Of a stretch of DNA of 64,000 nucleotides, positions 50,722 through 62,944 are shown piece after piece. Location: positions 2,976,001 through 3,040,000 of the forward strand of contig OZ199840.1 in assembly GCA_964304625.1 (NCBI GenBank), in the 5' to 3' direction. Origin of the DNA: Kudoa neothunni. Taxonomy: Eukaryota; Cnidaria. A program made the translations under genes and the position numbers. The notes beneath the pieces were generated by a model that had not been told where the DNA came from, ran no database searches, and saw nothing but the letters and a program-made list of their open reading frames with translations. Position 1 is the first letter of the stretch. The number at the start of each line of letters is the position of its first letter.

Positions 50722-50730
50722 TAGTACAGG

Positions 50731-52500
50731 GTTTCCCAAGGGGTGCATGAAGCAATCATTGGGAATGCGGGAGCATCCTAAGATGAATTGAGAATTTAAG
50801 CCTGACTATATGACTGAAAGAAAAAATTTGAGTTCAAAAATTCAGTTTGAAGCTACCGTATTTAATCAAATATCATATAATGGGATATTTTGTTAATGAA
50901 ATACTCTAATAATAGCAGATTTATATGGTGCACTTTCCATTAAAATCATTCTATCTTTTAAAATCATATAAATTTTTAATTCAAAAAATCGTCACTTACC
51001 AAACACTTATTAATTATTAATAAAATACTGTCAACTTGTCTTTTGGAGTACGCAGACGTTAACAGATTTCAACTTAATGCTGTGAATTTAATGAACGAGT
51101 TAATATCGACCACGCATCATCATGACCGACTCCCAAAAGGTTAGAAAATGGAATGAGGATTATACTAAGTATGGCTTCACAAGAGTTACCATTGAAGAAA
51201 TTGACCGCCCTCGTTGTATTCTTTGCATCTCAACGTGTCCAATGCCAACCTAAAACAATCCAAGCTCGGCGAACATTTTCGAGCTATTCATAGTGGTAGT
51301 TCAAAAACTGGAAACGATTTCGATTCGGTGAAAGCCAAAAGTACTCGATAGGACATGAAAGGAAAACTTGCGAGTTATGGATTTGTTAATGAGGAGAAAC
51401 CTTTACTTTTGGCTTCCTTCAAGATTGCCTATGAAATTGTAAAAAAGATAAAAGCCCATACAATTGCGGAGGGTCTGATGAAAACTTGCATCGTCGAATC
51501 TGCAAAAATTATATTGGGTGAAGAGGCTGCAAAAAAACTTCAAAGGATCCCTATGTCCAACAATATTATAAGGAACAGAATAGATGCCATTGGTGCTGAT
51601 ATTCTTGGCCAACTTATTTTTGATATCAAAGTATCTCCTCTGAAGATATCAATTCAACTTGATGAATCGACGGATGTAGACAATTGCAGCCAGCTAATAG
51701 CGTTTGTTCTCTTCGTCAAAGAAAACATCATTCGTGAAGAATTTCTTTTTTGCACGCGTCTGAACACAACGACAACTGCTGAGGATATATTTAATGTAAT
51801 CAAATCTTTTTTTATTAATAAGGAGATTCCATTGACTATTATTGGATCAATTTGTACGGATGATACTCCTGCGATGCTGGGTGTTAAACCTGGACTCGTT
51901 GCCCTCATGAGAAAGGAAGTGTCTGATGTAATGGTCACGCATTTGTATCCTACACCGCTAGGCCTTAATGTCGGAGACTTTGCCAGGACCTCTAAAAGAC
52001 GTCACGGATGCATATGTTAAAATACTTAATTTTATTCGCTCAAGGGCACTGAATCATCGTTTGTCTAGGGCGTTTTGCAATGAACTTGGCAGTGAATTCT
52101 CAGTTTTGTTATTTCATACAGAAGTAAGACGGCTTTCTCTTGGTAAAGTATTGGCTAGATTATTGTAATGTACGCCAAGAAAGCCACTGTTCCGTAAATA
52201 CACACAAAATATACGTAAGAGTAAAAACATGAGCGCGCCCTAATTAAATGCCTTACAATTATTCACCTTAAGAAAGGAAGTTGAAGAATTCTTAAGAATG
52301 AAAAAATCCAACTTTGATAACGCTATGGAGAACCCTACTTTTTCGGTAATACTAGCACACTCGGCAGATATATTTCAACACCTGAACGATTTAAATTGTT
52401 CAATTCGAGGGAAAGGAGTTAACATGGTGATAGCGTCTGAGAAACTGCGAGTCGCACATAAATCATTCCTAATCCCTATTTATATTATCTGTTGAAGTGT
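50731..52500 (+). mobile_element. hAT transposon remnant, ZBED5/FAM200-like transposase
   Basis: A possible left terminus CAGGGTTTCCCAAG lies at 50731. The transposase begins at 51122 (MTDSQKVRKWNEDYTKYGF), with a damaged zinc-finger region (CILC, EHFRAIHSG). The main body (51355-52020) contains HTIAEGLMKTCIVESAKIIL, LQLDESTD-type ISIQLDESTDVDNCSQLIAF (first catalytic Asp) and ICTDDTPAMLG. Another frame (51968-52168) continues with ILNFIRSRALNHRLSRAFC and LLFHTEVRRLSLGKVLARL. After a gap, 52298-52495 gives HSADIFQHLNDLNCSIRGKG. The C-terminal dimerisation part is missing. There are at least four frame breaks, so it is inactive. Confidence 0.8.
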
Positions 52501-52764
52501 TCTTTGGTTTTATCACGTTATTTTCTGTTGATGATTAATCTAATCCTACCTCCACAATAATTTAAACCATTATATTTACGTAGTTAGTCGTTAATCTGTA
52601 TTATTATTGTGAGAAACGTGTCTCTATTAGCGTACGTAACACTTTCAAACACGGATAGTCATTATTCCGGCTGACCTTGCATACAGGGGTCCCTAATCCA
52701 TCACCGCTTCTCGTCTTTCCTATTAAAAATTATTCCTCCTGTAAAGAAATGGTAGAATATTTTG

Positions 52765-53235
52765 TATTCTGATGCTGCGCTGCAATCAAATTCCTGTATG
52801 ATGTAGGGATAATAAACAAGTCAAGCCACTGTGTTCACTGTGGAAACATTGGATCCTCTGTAGATCGCGAACAATGATGTTGTACAAAAATAGAACGCAG
52901 GGAAAAATTCCTTTTTCAATGGTACTTTCTCTTCTTTGTACAAGTTTCCAATAAATGTGGTGCTTGAGTTTTCATACTATTGGTTAACTGGAATTAAATC
53001 AACACAACTTGGTTTTATAATCGGACACTCAACAAATACCATCAAAGATACATTTAACGTTATAAAATATCGAATTTCTCCAAGAAACCGAACATCATGA
53101 ATCAATGATGATGGAGAAATTGTTCATAGTGCCATAGATGAGCTTTTATTTAAATTCCAATGGAGACGAAAAACCATTCACATCTCTGGAATGGATGTTT
53201 GGGATCACTCAAAAACCTTGTTTAAATTTATAAAA
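52765..53235 (+). mobile_element. Merlin/ISXO2-like transposase remnant
   Basis: Fragments in several frames: CVHCGNIGS (zinc ribbon), NGTFFxxS-like FFNGTFSSLYKF, VVLEFSYYWLTGIKSTQLG and IIGHS. Then, directly, TNTIKDTFNVIKYRISPRN and ELLFKFQWRR, which belong to the C-terminal end of this family. The central part with the first catalytic residues is absent, so the copy carries an internal deletion joining GHS to NTI. No TIRs were identified. Confidence 0.55.
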
Positions 53236-53516
53236 CTAAGACATATTTTTATTTTTTACCGTCTAATAAAAAAATACGACTCCTTCAAACATTAGCAACC
53301 TGTGTTATGCGACATAATCCCCCTCTTTTGTAGAATAATTCGATTAATGCACGTGTCGGATTGGGCCCCTTTACTGCACCAGATCCTAACTAAATAAGAT
53401 TTTGAAATAAATGTTGAATGCCAATTAAATTATAAAAAAAATATATTTACTCATGTCAGTGATATCATTAAATGAGTTTATTTTTTATTTTTAAGTATTT
53501 ATATTACCGGGTTTTA

Positions 53517-54765
53517 CATCCTAAACCGAACAATGTGAAGATCGAAACCGGGCAGTTTTACTAAATTGGCCAATAATTCGAACTTTAACGCTGCATTTCA
53601 TATAAAAAGACGCAATGAATGTATTATTATAAAATTGAAAAATTTATGTTTTCAATTAGGTTAATTTCAAGGAACGTCCTCTAAAGTGTGACAATAGCCT
53701 AGAAACGTTTCACTGTGCTGAAATTAGTTATTCAAATTATTTTAGTCACAGATCGAGTGGAAACTATCATTCGTTGAATTAAATCATTGTTTCCTCGAAT
53801 AGGACCATCCTTGCGGGTGTTACTTTTTATTTGTGAAAATACCTCCTCGCAAGGGTTCAGAAACGGTGAATATTGGGGAAGATATTTAATTTCATATGAA
53901 TAATCGTCGTAGAATTCCATATTAGAATGATGGAATCGGACGTTGTCTATAATAATAATAATAATAATAATAGTAAAGTCCCCATTTCCCAACACATCAC
54001 TTACTTTTGTTAGGAATGTTTGGCATATTTCACAATTTACGTCCCCGGTAATGACTTCACAGTGGACGACACTTATCGCATTCACAGCGAGGATCATTGT
54101 GACGTTAGGTCCTCAGCTGTTAATCACTACAGGATTGGGGGTTGTGCCAATAAGAGAGCGCCCATGTGAGCGTAACAAGTGAAGCGAGAAGGGGCTTTCG
54201 TCAATAAATATAAGTTTTTCATATCTCACATTTATTGACTGGTTAGTATACCAATTGGCGCAATCCCTTCTTTCATGTTTAACCTCAAGAGAATCGCGGC
54301 TTTGGGGTATTTGTCGTGTCATTTTGAACGATATGCTCATTTTTTTAGCCGTTTCCATACGGTTGTTTGGCTCACTTCCAGGTTAAGGCGTTCAATCATC
54401 CGTTGTAAGGTGATCGTACAGTCGTCCTCAATTAGTTGAAACAATTGGGTTTTTGCTTCGTCAGTTAATTTTATATGACGTGGACCACCTCTTACGCCCT
54501 TTTCGTAAGTTTCATGTTCTTGGCGTCGTTTAATCATGTCGCTAAGGGTTGATTTAGGAATTTTCATCTCCCGCGACACCAAAGAAAGAGACTTTCCCTC
54601 GTTAATTACGAGCTCAATGGCTAATTTTCTCATGTCTTTTGAAACGCTTTGTCTTGGAATTATATATATATTTTAATTATATTTGTTGTCACGCTGTTCT
54701 TTGCTTAAAAAGCACACTGTCCGGTTTTGATCGTCACATCGTCCGGTTTTGGATGTAAAACCCGG
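53517..54765 (-). mobile_element. Tc1/mariner-superfamily element, 1,249 bp, TA target
   Basis: Bounded by TA at 53515-53516 and 54766-54767. TIRs of about 50 bp start CCGGGTTTTACATCC at both ends and include two internal copies of a word like AAACCGGACAGTG. The transposase (54633-53732, minus) lies in three frames. The N-terminal helix-turn-helix has SLVSREMKIPKSTLSDMIK and QTTVWKRLKK. The catalytic domain has FIDESPFSL, then IDNVRFHHSN, then LPQYSPFLNPCEEVF. Two frameshifts (near 54345 and 54105) break it. An ATT microsatellite encodes eight isoleucines just before the second Asp. The catalytic residues themselves remain. It is recent enough for TIRs and target site to be clear. Confidence 0.85.
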
Positions 54766-55031
54766 TAAATCAGACAGAAAATGAGATAAATTTTAATGAA
54801 AAACCATTTGAATCACTTCCGACTATCATGATTCTTAAGAGGTGCATGCTCCGAAAAGTACGAAAAATCGATTGCCTAATGTACTTTGTATTTAACAATT
54901 ACATTTGCTTTCCTATATTAATGATAACATGTAGATATTTAGAAAAGTTAAATATGAAACACACAAATCAGCGAGTATAAAATAAAAAAACTAAAATAAT
55001 TCGGAAATATGCAGATTTTTTAAATAGCCAA

Positions 55032-55466
55032 TTATTTTACCATTCTTTTCAAATTATGTCTTATTCCACAGACGAATAAGTTCAGTGTTGTAGAAATTTC
55101 TAGCATAGACAGGTCATGGGTAAAACTATTTGTTTTTAAATTATTTAAATTCTCAATGACTTCAAGGATGGAACAAATATTGCGAGTTTTTTCATAATTT
55201 TCATCAGTAAACGATTCATTCATTGCATCGACTTCATTATTTATTGAGTTAACACATCGTTCTTCCGGACCTCTAACTGAAGTAAATTCTTCTTCAATAA
55301 CACAATCTTCAGATTGATTTTCTGGGGAAACTACTTCCAGTAGAAATGATAGTACCTTTTGATCCACAGTTATTGAAATGTTAGGACTTTTTTTAAAAAC
55401 GTTTTTGTTTATTTCTTTACTCATTAATTTCAACACTTCTTTCATCATATATATATATATCTTCAA
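55032..55466 (-). CDS. Hypothetical protein, 144 codons
   Basis: Open frame from ATG at 55466 to TAA at 55032. The protein is polar and probably helical (EVIENLNNLKTNSFTHDLSM, FVCGIRHNLKRMVK). It lies between a Tc1-type element and a piggyBac element, starting just 54 bp from the piggyBac TTAA and next to an AT microsatellite. It might be the last exon of a host gene or the acidic C-terminal region of a pogo/Tigger-type transposase. Neither is shown. Confidence 0.35.
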   Translation of the reverse strand: MKIYIYMMKEVLKLMSKEINKNVFKKSPNISITVDQKVLSFLLEVVSPENQSEDCVIEEEFTSVRGPEERCVNSINNEVDAMNESFTDENYEKTRNICSILEVIENLNNLKTNSFTHDLSMLEISTTLNLFVCGIRHNLKRMVK

Positions 55467-55519
55467 GTAAATCTGGAGGATCGTAAATTAAATATCATCC
55501 AAAATACTAATGGAATTAA

Positions 55520-58288
55520 CTGTCAAAGGACCGTGAGTCGAAAAATTCAGTATGTGCCATGTGCCCATGGGGGTCATTTTTGAGCCCACAATTATTTTCT
55601 TATTTTATTGCGCAATTGACCCAAAAATTTATCCTTGTAATAATTATTCATAACGCAGTTACATTAGCCATTTAAAAGTCTGTTCTAGAGAGAATAAAAG
55701 TGCAAAAAATGCAATTCATCCTTCGATAAAATATTATAGACATCTGCATCAAAATGCATGTTATTGTAGGTCTAATTATACGTTCTATTGTATTTACAAT
55801 GTCGAAAGTCTCTGGGAGTAAAATAACTGTGCTCAATGACATGTACACAAAAAATGCACATAAGCGACCGGGCGTGATATCAGACATGGTTTCCGGAAAA
55901 CGTTGTTAATCTCAAAATTGAAGGTAGGATTAGGTCTGATTCAAGATTGTAAACATTTGAGTATGTTTATACATTCAAAAAAATAATTTAAGTATGAAAA
56001 ATTTTAATTAGTTTCAGTTTAAAATAAATTATATTAGTTTGGGGATTTTTTCAAGAGAGAAATTTTTCCAAAGATAGCATTCCCTCGGTTTCTAAACTGC
56101 ATGTTTGACAATAATCAATGTTTTTTTGGATTCTATGTGATGAACAAATAGGACTCTTGCAGATATAGCAACGTATATTAGTTTTTCGGTCAATATTTCG
56201 TGAACAAAGTACACATTGTGATCTTTTGCACGAACCAATAATTTCTACCGAACTAGACGTTTCCTTATTATCGATACATTTATTAAATAGCTCGAAACTA
56301 TATTTTAAATGCGAGTGACAATGGTTTTTGAAAGTCTGACGCAATATAACATCCGGTTTAATCAGTTCAATGCATAACTCTCTAAGAAAATTTTGGTGCC
56401 TGCTACGATCTTTGGATCATTGACTCTCCAACCAGGAAACTTCGATGTCCATATAACGTACGCATTCAGCGCCGCGATATCAATGAGATCCATGAACATA
56501 CGAAAAGACCATCTCCTCGTTGCTCTTGAACAGCTATAAAACTTAGTCATGCGATCTCCATTGTCAACACCGCCCTTCGTTCTGTTATAGTGTTGAATCA
56601 TTTCCGGTCGCCTTCTTTCACCCGATTCGATAGCATTGTCGTTTATTTCGGTAGATAGTAAAAAAACGGCACGATTTTTTTGGGGGACATAGGACACCAT
56701 CGTTATGTCATCAGAGAAACAAAAGGTCGACGACAGTTCAACTTGGTTTGTCTTCTTTAGCAAATGTTCCGGAATACATCGATTGTTGCGTCTAATAGTT
56801 CCCGTTAATGTGATATTGTTTTGTAACAAAAAAGTAGCTAGAGGAACGGTTGTAAAAAAGTTGTCCGTTGTAACACCGCGACCAGAACCGTAATATGGTT
56901 GGATCAACTCCTTGACTACTCTTTCACCTTGTTTTACGTCTTTAACACCACCAATCTTTCCAGTGTACGGTTGGATATTAAGCAAATACGATGTTTCAAC
57001 ATCGGCGGCAACCCACAACTTCATCCTATAGCGATCTGGTTTATTCTTGATATATACTCTGAAAGGACACCTTCCGTGAAATGCCACCATCCTTTCATCA
57101 ACAGTAATGTGGAGGCCAGGAGAGTAATTCTGACCAAAATAATTATTTATTTCGGTAAATACCTCTCGAATGGGCTCAAATTTATCATTCGACAAATTAA
57201 AACGATCTTCTCTAGTATGCTTATCATCGAATCGAATTACCCTATATATGTGGGTAAAACGATTTCGGGACATTGCCACCGAGAAGAAATATTGCTTGAA
57301 AGTGGGTTGGTGTCCCAAATGTTTTTGAACTACACCTTTGATCCATTACACCTTCCAGCTACAATTAGTATTCCCAAAAAAGATTTCAACTCTTCCATCA
57401 TTATTTTTTTTCATTGTTATATCTTGCATTCGATTCACAATATTTATTAGTGTAAGATAAAACCTTCTCAAGGATGGAATCAGAAAAAAAGAGACTAAAG
57501 CATTCAAGAATGTTTTGGACATTTGTAGCATCACCTATTGGACCAGAGTTATTCGTGACAAAATTGTGTGTTCTAGTTCGTGTCTTTGTTTTATTGGTAA
57601 GATCCCATTGAACTCCTGATTTAGACATAGACATATCACCAGAAATTTTAAAATACTGTTCACCCTTGTACTCAGAACCGCACTATGATTCGAACATTTC
57701 TACTATATTTTCATAGTATGGTGCGTCTGACAATTCACCTTCAAATTCGAGATCGCTGTCGATAGTTTCACCAATTACGATATTGTCGTCAATAAAATTA
57801 TTGATATCGTTATCAAAAAGCATTTCTAAATATAAACTTCTTCGTAAATAAATTATCTAAACGTGAATAATATACTTTAATTACTCCTAAGGTTTAAAAC
57901 ACGTGTAGCCGGTAAATCCTGACTTAATCTTATGATGGCATCGTAATCCTTCGATAGGGAAAAGGAAAACCTATAATAAAAGCATCTCATGAATGTTTAA
58001 TTAATATTAATGGTGGTAATTTTGAGTTGTTTATTTTCATCTTTTAATAATTATAATACAACGTTGAAATATGAAGTATGGGGACGTATGTAGAGCATGT
58101 ACTCGATTATACTAGCATTTTTTCTCAGATATATTCTAATGTCTTTCAAAATTTTGAATTTATATAGTGTATGTATATATTTTTTAAGATTAAGTTACTT
58201 TTTTCTGGAAATCTATCAGGTTTTCATGTTTTAAAATAAGAATTACCGAAAATGGGGTCATGAGAGACCCCGCTTAGTCCCGGGACAG
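55520..58288 (-). mobile_element. piggyBac transposon, 2.77 kb, TTAA target
   Basis: TTAA lies at 55516-55519 and 58289-58292. The ends CTGTCAAAGGACCGTGAG and (inward) CTGTCCCGGGACTAAG form short inverted termini, with GGGGTCA-type words repeated inside each end. It contains one transposase gene in antisense orientation (56051-57823). Both ends and the target site are preserved, so the copy is fairly young, although the gene is broken. Confidence 0.88.
56051..57823 (-). pseudogene. piggyBac transposase, broken
   Basis: Cut-and-paste transposase of the surrounding element. The start MLFDNDINNFIDDNIVIGE (57823) runs to an in-frame stop near 57687. 57634-57401 continues with FSDSILEKVLSYTNKYC. 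The main frame (57318-56362) holds all three catalytic aspartates: HITVDERMVAF, GVTTDNFFTT and KGGVDNGDRM. A frameshift near 56385 leads into the C-terminal part, which continues in the frame of 56344-56051 (ELIKPDVILRQT). It ends in a cysteine-rich RING/PHD-like finger (CVLCSRN...CYICKSPIC..H...CQTC) normal for piggyBac. About four breaks, with catalytic residues intact. Confidence 0.85.
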
Positions 58289-58292
58289 TTAA

Positions 58293-59974
58293 CGGTAAAT
58301 TTATGTATATAACAATTCGTCGGAAGATTTCTGTAAATGCATTTAAAATTGTTAAGAATTTCTTGATTTAATAGTGGAATTTTGTTGGTTGTTTTTGGAG
58401 AGGGAAAACAGAGTCGAATGTTTGAAAAATTTAGCGTTTGATGAGCTGGGAAATTTTTACCAATTCATATGATTCTTCTCTTCCATTGAGAAAGTTCATG
58501 CTTTTATTACGCTAGATGTTTTGAAAAAATAAAGTCTTAATTTTAACCAAATAGAGAAGTGGGTGGTCATTTATTTTACGAAAACAATAAGGTTTCGTGG
58601 TTGTGAATTATTAATAATAGTCTTTTTCTAGCAACGAACAGATGACAGCAATTGTTATTCTCTCTTTGGAATTTTTAAAACCGCGAAAGTCTTCTTCCAT
58701 TTGAACACTTAACCTTACATTAGAGTTTAAATAGAGATGCTAACTTAAAACAATATTGTACCTTTTCTTTGCTGCTAAAATTATCCTGTTTATCCAAATC
58801 ATTAATATCTTTTCGATCATAATTTTCGATCAACATTAACAAATGATCGTTTCAAAAGGAACTATTTCAAGAACAACACTCTTGGATTCATCCACGAATT
58901 TTTTATTTTCAATCCAACTCTTAAAGAAAATCCTTGAAAACAGCCTTTACCAACCATTGAAATTGTGTTTTTAACTTTATATGAATAATCATAGAACTTT
59001 GACATTATATAATCCTGAGGGAGTTCGATGTTATGTGTTTTCGTTAGCTCGATCCACTCCTTAACTTTAGAATCTAAAATGTTAGAATTAGCTATTCTTA
59101 AGATTTCACTGTTGGGATCTAGACCTCGAGAGTCGCCATCTTTCAGAATACTGTCTTTTTAATCATAGGTTGTTTAGGAAAGATATCGATTTCAATTCAA
59201 ATTCTCAACAGTTTTGGTTATTGAGCCACCGTTTTTTTTATTTCCTCGTAATGGCTTATTATTTTAACTTAATCAATTAAATATCGATACTTTCTAAGTT
59301 ATCTTAATTGCGTACTAACCATGTCGTTGGATTCAATTGGGGGGTTTTTAATGCGCAGTAAGCATGCAGTCATATTTTCCTTGACTCTGGACCATGTTTT
59401 TAATAATAGTTTTCTTGGTTAAACATTTTTAAGTGTTTATTATCATAAATAACAGGATTGGGTATTTTTATTAGGGAACACTGTCATAATATCAAATTGC
59501 GCAATGGCACGGCATGTACTCGCCAACATGTATCGCAAATGCGTATTTGAATATTAAACAGGGGTGTCAGTGGGATTTAAAAAACCCCAGTCCTTGTACT
59601 AAAGTCTTACGTTAGAATGAGCGAAAAATAATTAGATCAATCAAATTATGACTCACTTAAAACTCAACGTGAGGGGCACAAAATCCTGTACAGCGGATAT
59701 TTGTACGTAAAGTGCCATTCTAAAAAATAATTATTCTGGAAATGCAGAAAGTAACCTGCAGAGGCCGGTTGATTACGACGCTTCCGTCAGATATTTTCAT
59801 TGTTAAAGAAAGAACAAACTATAATTATATCGCCATTCAAGACCATTTTAAAAAAATTATTTCATAGTAAAATAAAAAATTGTGCCACGCGTTAATACTT
59901 AGATTTTATATCCAATTTTGTTACATAATTTTTTGCGCACGCAGATCGTGTTGGCGAGCAGACGCCAACATGAG
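58293..59974. other. Intergenic, nothing recognised
   Basis: AT-rich spacer between the piggyBac and hAT-like elements. No convincing coding sequence. Confidence 0.4.
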
Positions 59975-61109
59975 TAGAGGTTAAGATCGGTTCGGTTCTT
60001 GACAAAACCGAGAATCAAAAACCGATTTGGGAAATTTATTTTTTATTTAATATAAATTAGATTTTATTATGAATTGATACGGTATTTAAATAAGTAAACT
60101 AGTTTTTAAAATAGTAAAAGGACAAAAATTATTGTTGTGTGAAGTGTTTTAACGGTGAAAAAATTTTGTATTTAGCATTACAGGAATAGTATCTGGTATT
60201 TGGAGTTATTTTGTTGGGCTGTCTAATAAAAGAGAAAAATTTAATAAATGCGACTTCATACTCACCAATACGATTGAGGATTTCTCGCGTATTGACGGAA
60301 CCATTTCAGAAATTTTAAAAATGAAATTCATCAAACGCTGTTTTGAACTAAGCGCCAGTTGGTCCGATATATTTATGTTTTTAAGCTTCGATTCAAACAT
60401 TTGTATAAAGAATATTTTCTATCAAAGACTGTAAATTCGGATCTAGAAGACGCAGTTAATTTCGTTGAACTGAATAATCAAATCCAAAACTATGAACCTT
60501 CCGAATCTGAGACAATCTTAGACAATTTGACAAATTACATATCCTGACCTAACAGAACAAAATGTTGTTCACATTTAGTGAAATTACAAATTTTATTAAT
60601 CACGGTGTGATGTCAGATCATTTAGAAAGGATCCATAAAACCCTTTCTAACGTTAGACCTTCGTGTATTGACTCAGGCGGATGTTTAACCTTACGCAACC
60701 GTTCTATTTCCCCGTTGTGCACAAAATTGAGCGATTCGAAACTTGAAACTATTGTGTTTATTTATGAAAATAGAAATAATTAGATTGGAATTTGAGATAT
60801 GAAATCTTTATTATGTGTTTGAAACCATTTTATCGTAAAAGATTTATAATCGTTTTTAAATGCAATATTAAATAATTTTGAATAATAAAATTATTTAAAA
60901 CAATTAAAGATAATATCAAATTTAATTCGATTGTATAATATTTCAAAATTTTGTTGTAAAGAGCATATTTAGACAAAGAACGACTAAAATAAGATTCCAA
61001 TCAATCACATTTTTACATATTATTTGCGTGAAAAAATTGATGTTGATAATTGTAAAAATTATTTACAAAACCGAAATATTGAATCGAAACCGAAACGTCT
61101 TAACCCCTA
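59975..61109 (+). mobile_element. hAT-like element with BED-type remnants
   Basis: Inverted ends: TAGAGGTTAAGATCGGTTCG at 59975 and (inward from 61109) TAGGGGTTAAGACGTTTCGG. Inside, plus-strand frames at 60160-60783 read SGIWSYFVGLSNKREKF, like the WxxF start of a BED finger, followed by acidic and helical pieces separated by stops (60359-60547 and 60562-60783). No 8-bp target duplication is convincing. The class call rests on the termini and the weak BED match. A fragment of the same right end lies near 7.15 kb. Confidence 0.45.
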
Positions 61110-62040
61110 CACTACTGTGTTACGTAATAAATTGTTTAACCCTTCAGGGTTTTGTAATGAAGGAGGGTTAAATAGTTTAATATAACGCTGTGATATTTAA
61201 AGTACTTGTTGAAAAATTTCCATTTTCACATTGCATTGCATGGATACCGATTTGATGATACCAAGTTTTTTCATCATTCGGCAAAATTATTCTCTCATAA
61301 CATATAAGTGACTCATGATTCAATTCTTTTAGTATTATTAGTCCATGCTTGATATTTATATTAATTAAATGAACAAAAAATAGCATTAATAATTTTTGAT
61401 TATTACTACCATTATAGGCTTCATTAAATTGAATCCAAAAATTTATAAAAAGAGAAAATAACATTATGCAGTTCATACTTATCTTGAGTGACATAATCGG
61501 GAAAAGTCTTAATCAATTAGAAAGGATTGTCTGTGTGCTTTTAATGCGAAATTATTGTGATTCTCAACCAAGTGGCATATATCGTGAATAAAAAATTTTC
61601 TTCGAGAATTTTTAAATTATATTATTTAATTAATATTTTAAGGTGTTATGTCAGCGTATTCAGTTTTATGAAAAATCTATATTACCTGATACTGAATCTT
61701 ACTAGGCAAAAAACCATTCACAATAATTATTTTTCTTTTGGAGAATTATTATACCTATTTCTTAATTATCATCTAATTTTAACACATTAATTCTAAAAAT
61801 AGACACTATTGCTCAATTTATTATTATAGTGTTTATTTTTTATAAAAAATTTAAAATGGATGCGTTTCTAAATACGATTTTTACGTATCTTGACTTTAAG
61901 TACCATTGAAATATAGAAGAATTTGATATATATATATAAATGTAAAAATCCGATTAAACAACGTAACGCAATCATGCTTAAAGTAACAACGGTTATTGTC
62001 ATATATTTAAAACTGGAGTGTACGTGTCTGTTTAAATCGT
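61110..62040. other. Intergenic, nothing recognised
   Basis: Contains a small hairpin at 61127-61170 (TTTAACCCTTC ... GAAGGAGGGTTAAA), perhaps a TTAA-type mini-element. The open frames on both strands at 61177-61790 look like chance AT-rich translation. Confidence 0.35.
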
Positions 62041-62419
62041 AAGACGTCAAAACCTTGGGTTTTCCCCAAGATCTTGGGATTTTTTTACTTTAAGCCAAAT
62101 CTCGGGTTTTTTGTTTATCTACAAAACTTGTAGATTATTGAATTCTTTGGGAAAAATTTATAAATAATAAGTTTTAGAATTTGGTAGGATAATTATACTT
62201 GTTTTTTTAGTAATAGAGAGAATTAAAATTACTCGAAATTTTAAAAAGATATCACGACCATCTGTAACGCGCTGGTTTCCGACCCTTGGATAATTGTTAT
62301 TTAATCAATTGTTCTTATTATTCTGCGATTGTATTTGGGTATTTCTACGCTGTCTTAAGATTTTCTAGTTTTTTTAATAACATACTTTGAAGTTATTGAC
62401 GTATATTATTTTAAATTAT

Positions 62420-62944
62420 GCGTGAAAATTCAAACTGAGTTAAAAAAGCGTGGGATAATATGTGCTTCAATCAAGACTGGTTAAAGTTGATTTTAAAGAT
62501 TCGTTTAACCAAGATGCTAAGGACATCAATTCCAATTTCTGCGATTGTTGAACGAATATTTTCATTAATGAACGTTTTATAAACTAAATAAATCAACTCA
62601 TTAAAGGTTGCAACCGTAAAATGTAAACTTCTCGCAAGGCAGTTGATCAGAAGAAATAATAATAAGTGTTAGATGTCGCGTCCAACAAACCAACTAATAC
62701 ATGATGTGAGCAGCGGTGTTGCGAGCCGATGATACCTTGAACGCTTAGAAAATAGATAAAACTTGTTAGCTGAGGGTTGTGAGGTTGATGAAGACGATTC
62801 AGTTGACGACAATAATTAGAAAACGCGTTTAAAATACAAATTTTTGTTATTTTAATAATAATATTATTAGGGTTTCTTTTCGAACTTTGGTTTTTAAGAG
62901 TTCACTCTTGGGTTTTTTCCGATAGTCTCATTGGGCGCCCTGGT
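62420..62944 (+). mobile_element. hAT transposon 3' remnant
   Basis: Plus-strand translation near 62515-62575 reads IPISAIVERIFSLMN, the hAT C-terminal dimerisation signature (xxAxxERxFSxxN). The right end at 62931-62944 reads GGGCGCCCTG, a hAT-type terminus (CAGGGCGCCC inward). The rest of the transposase is gone or unreadable. Confidence 0.6.
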
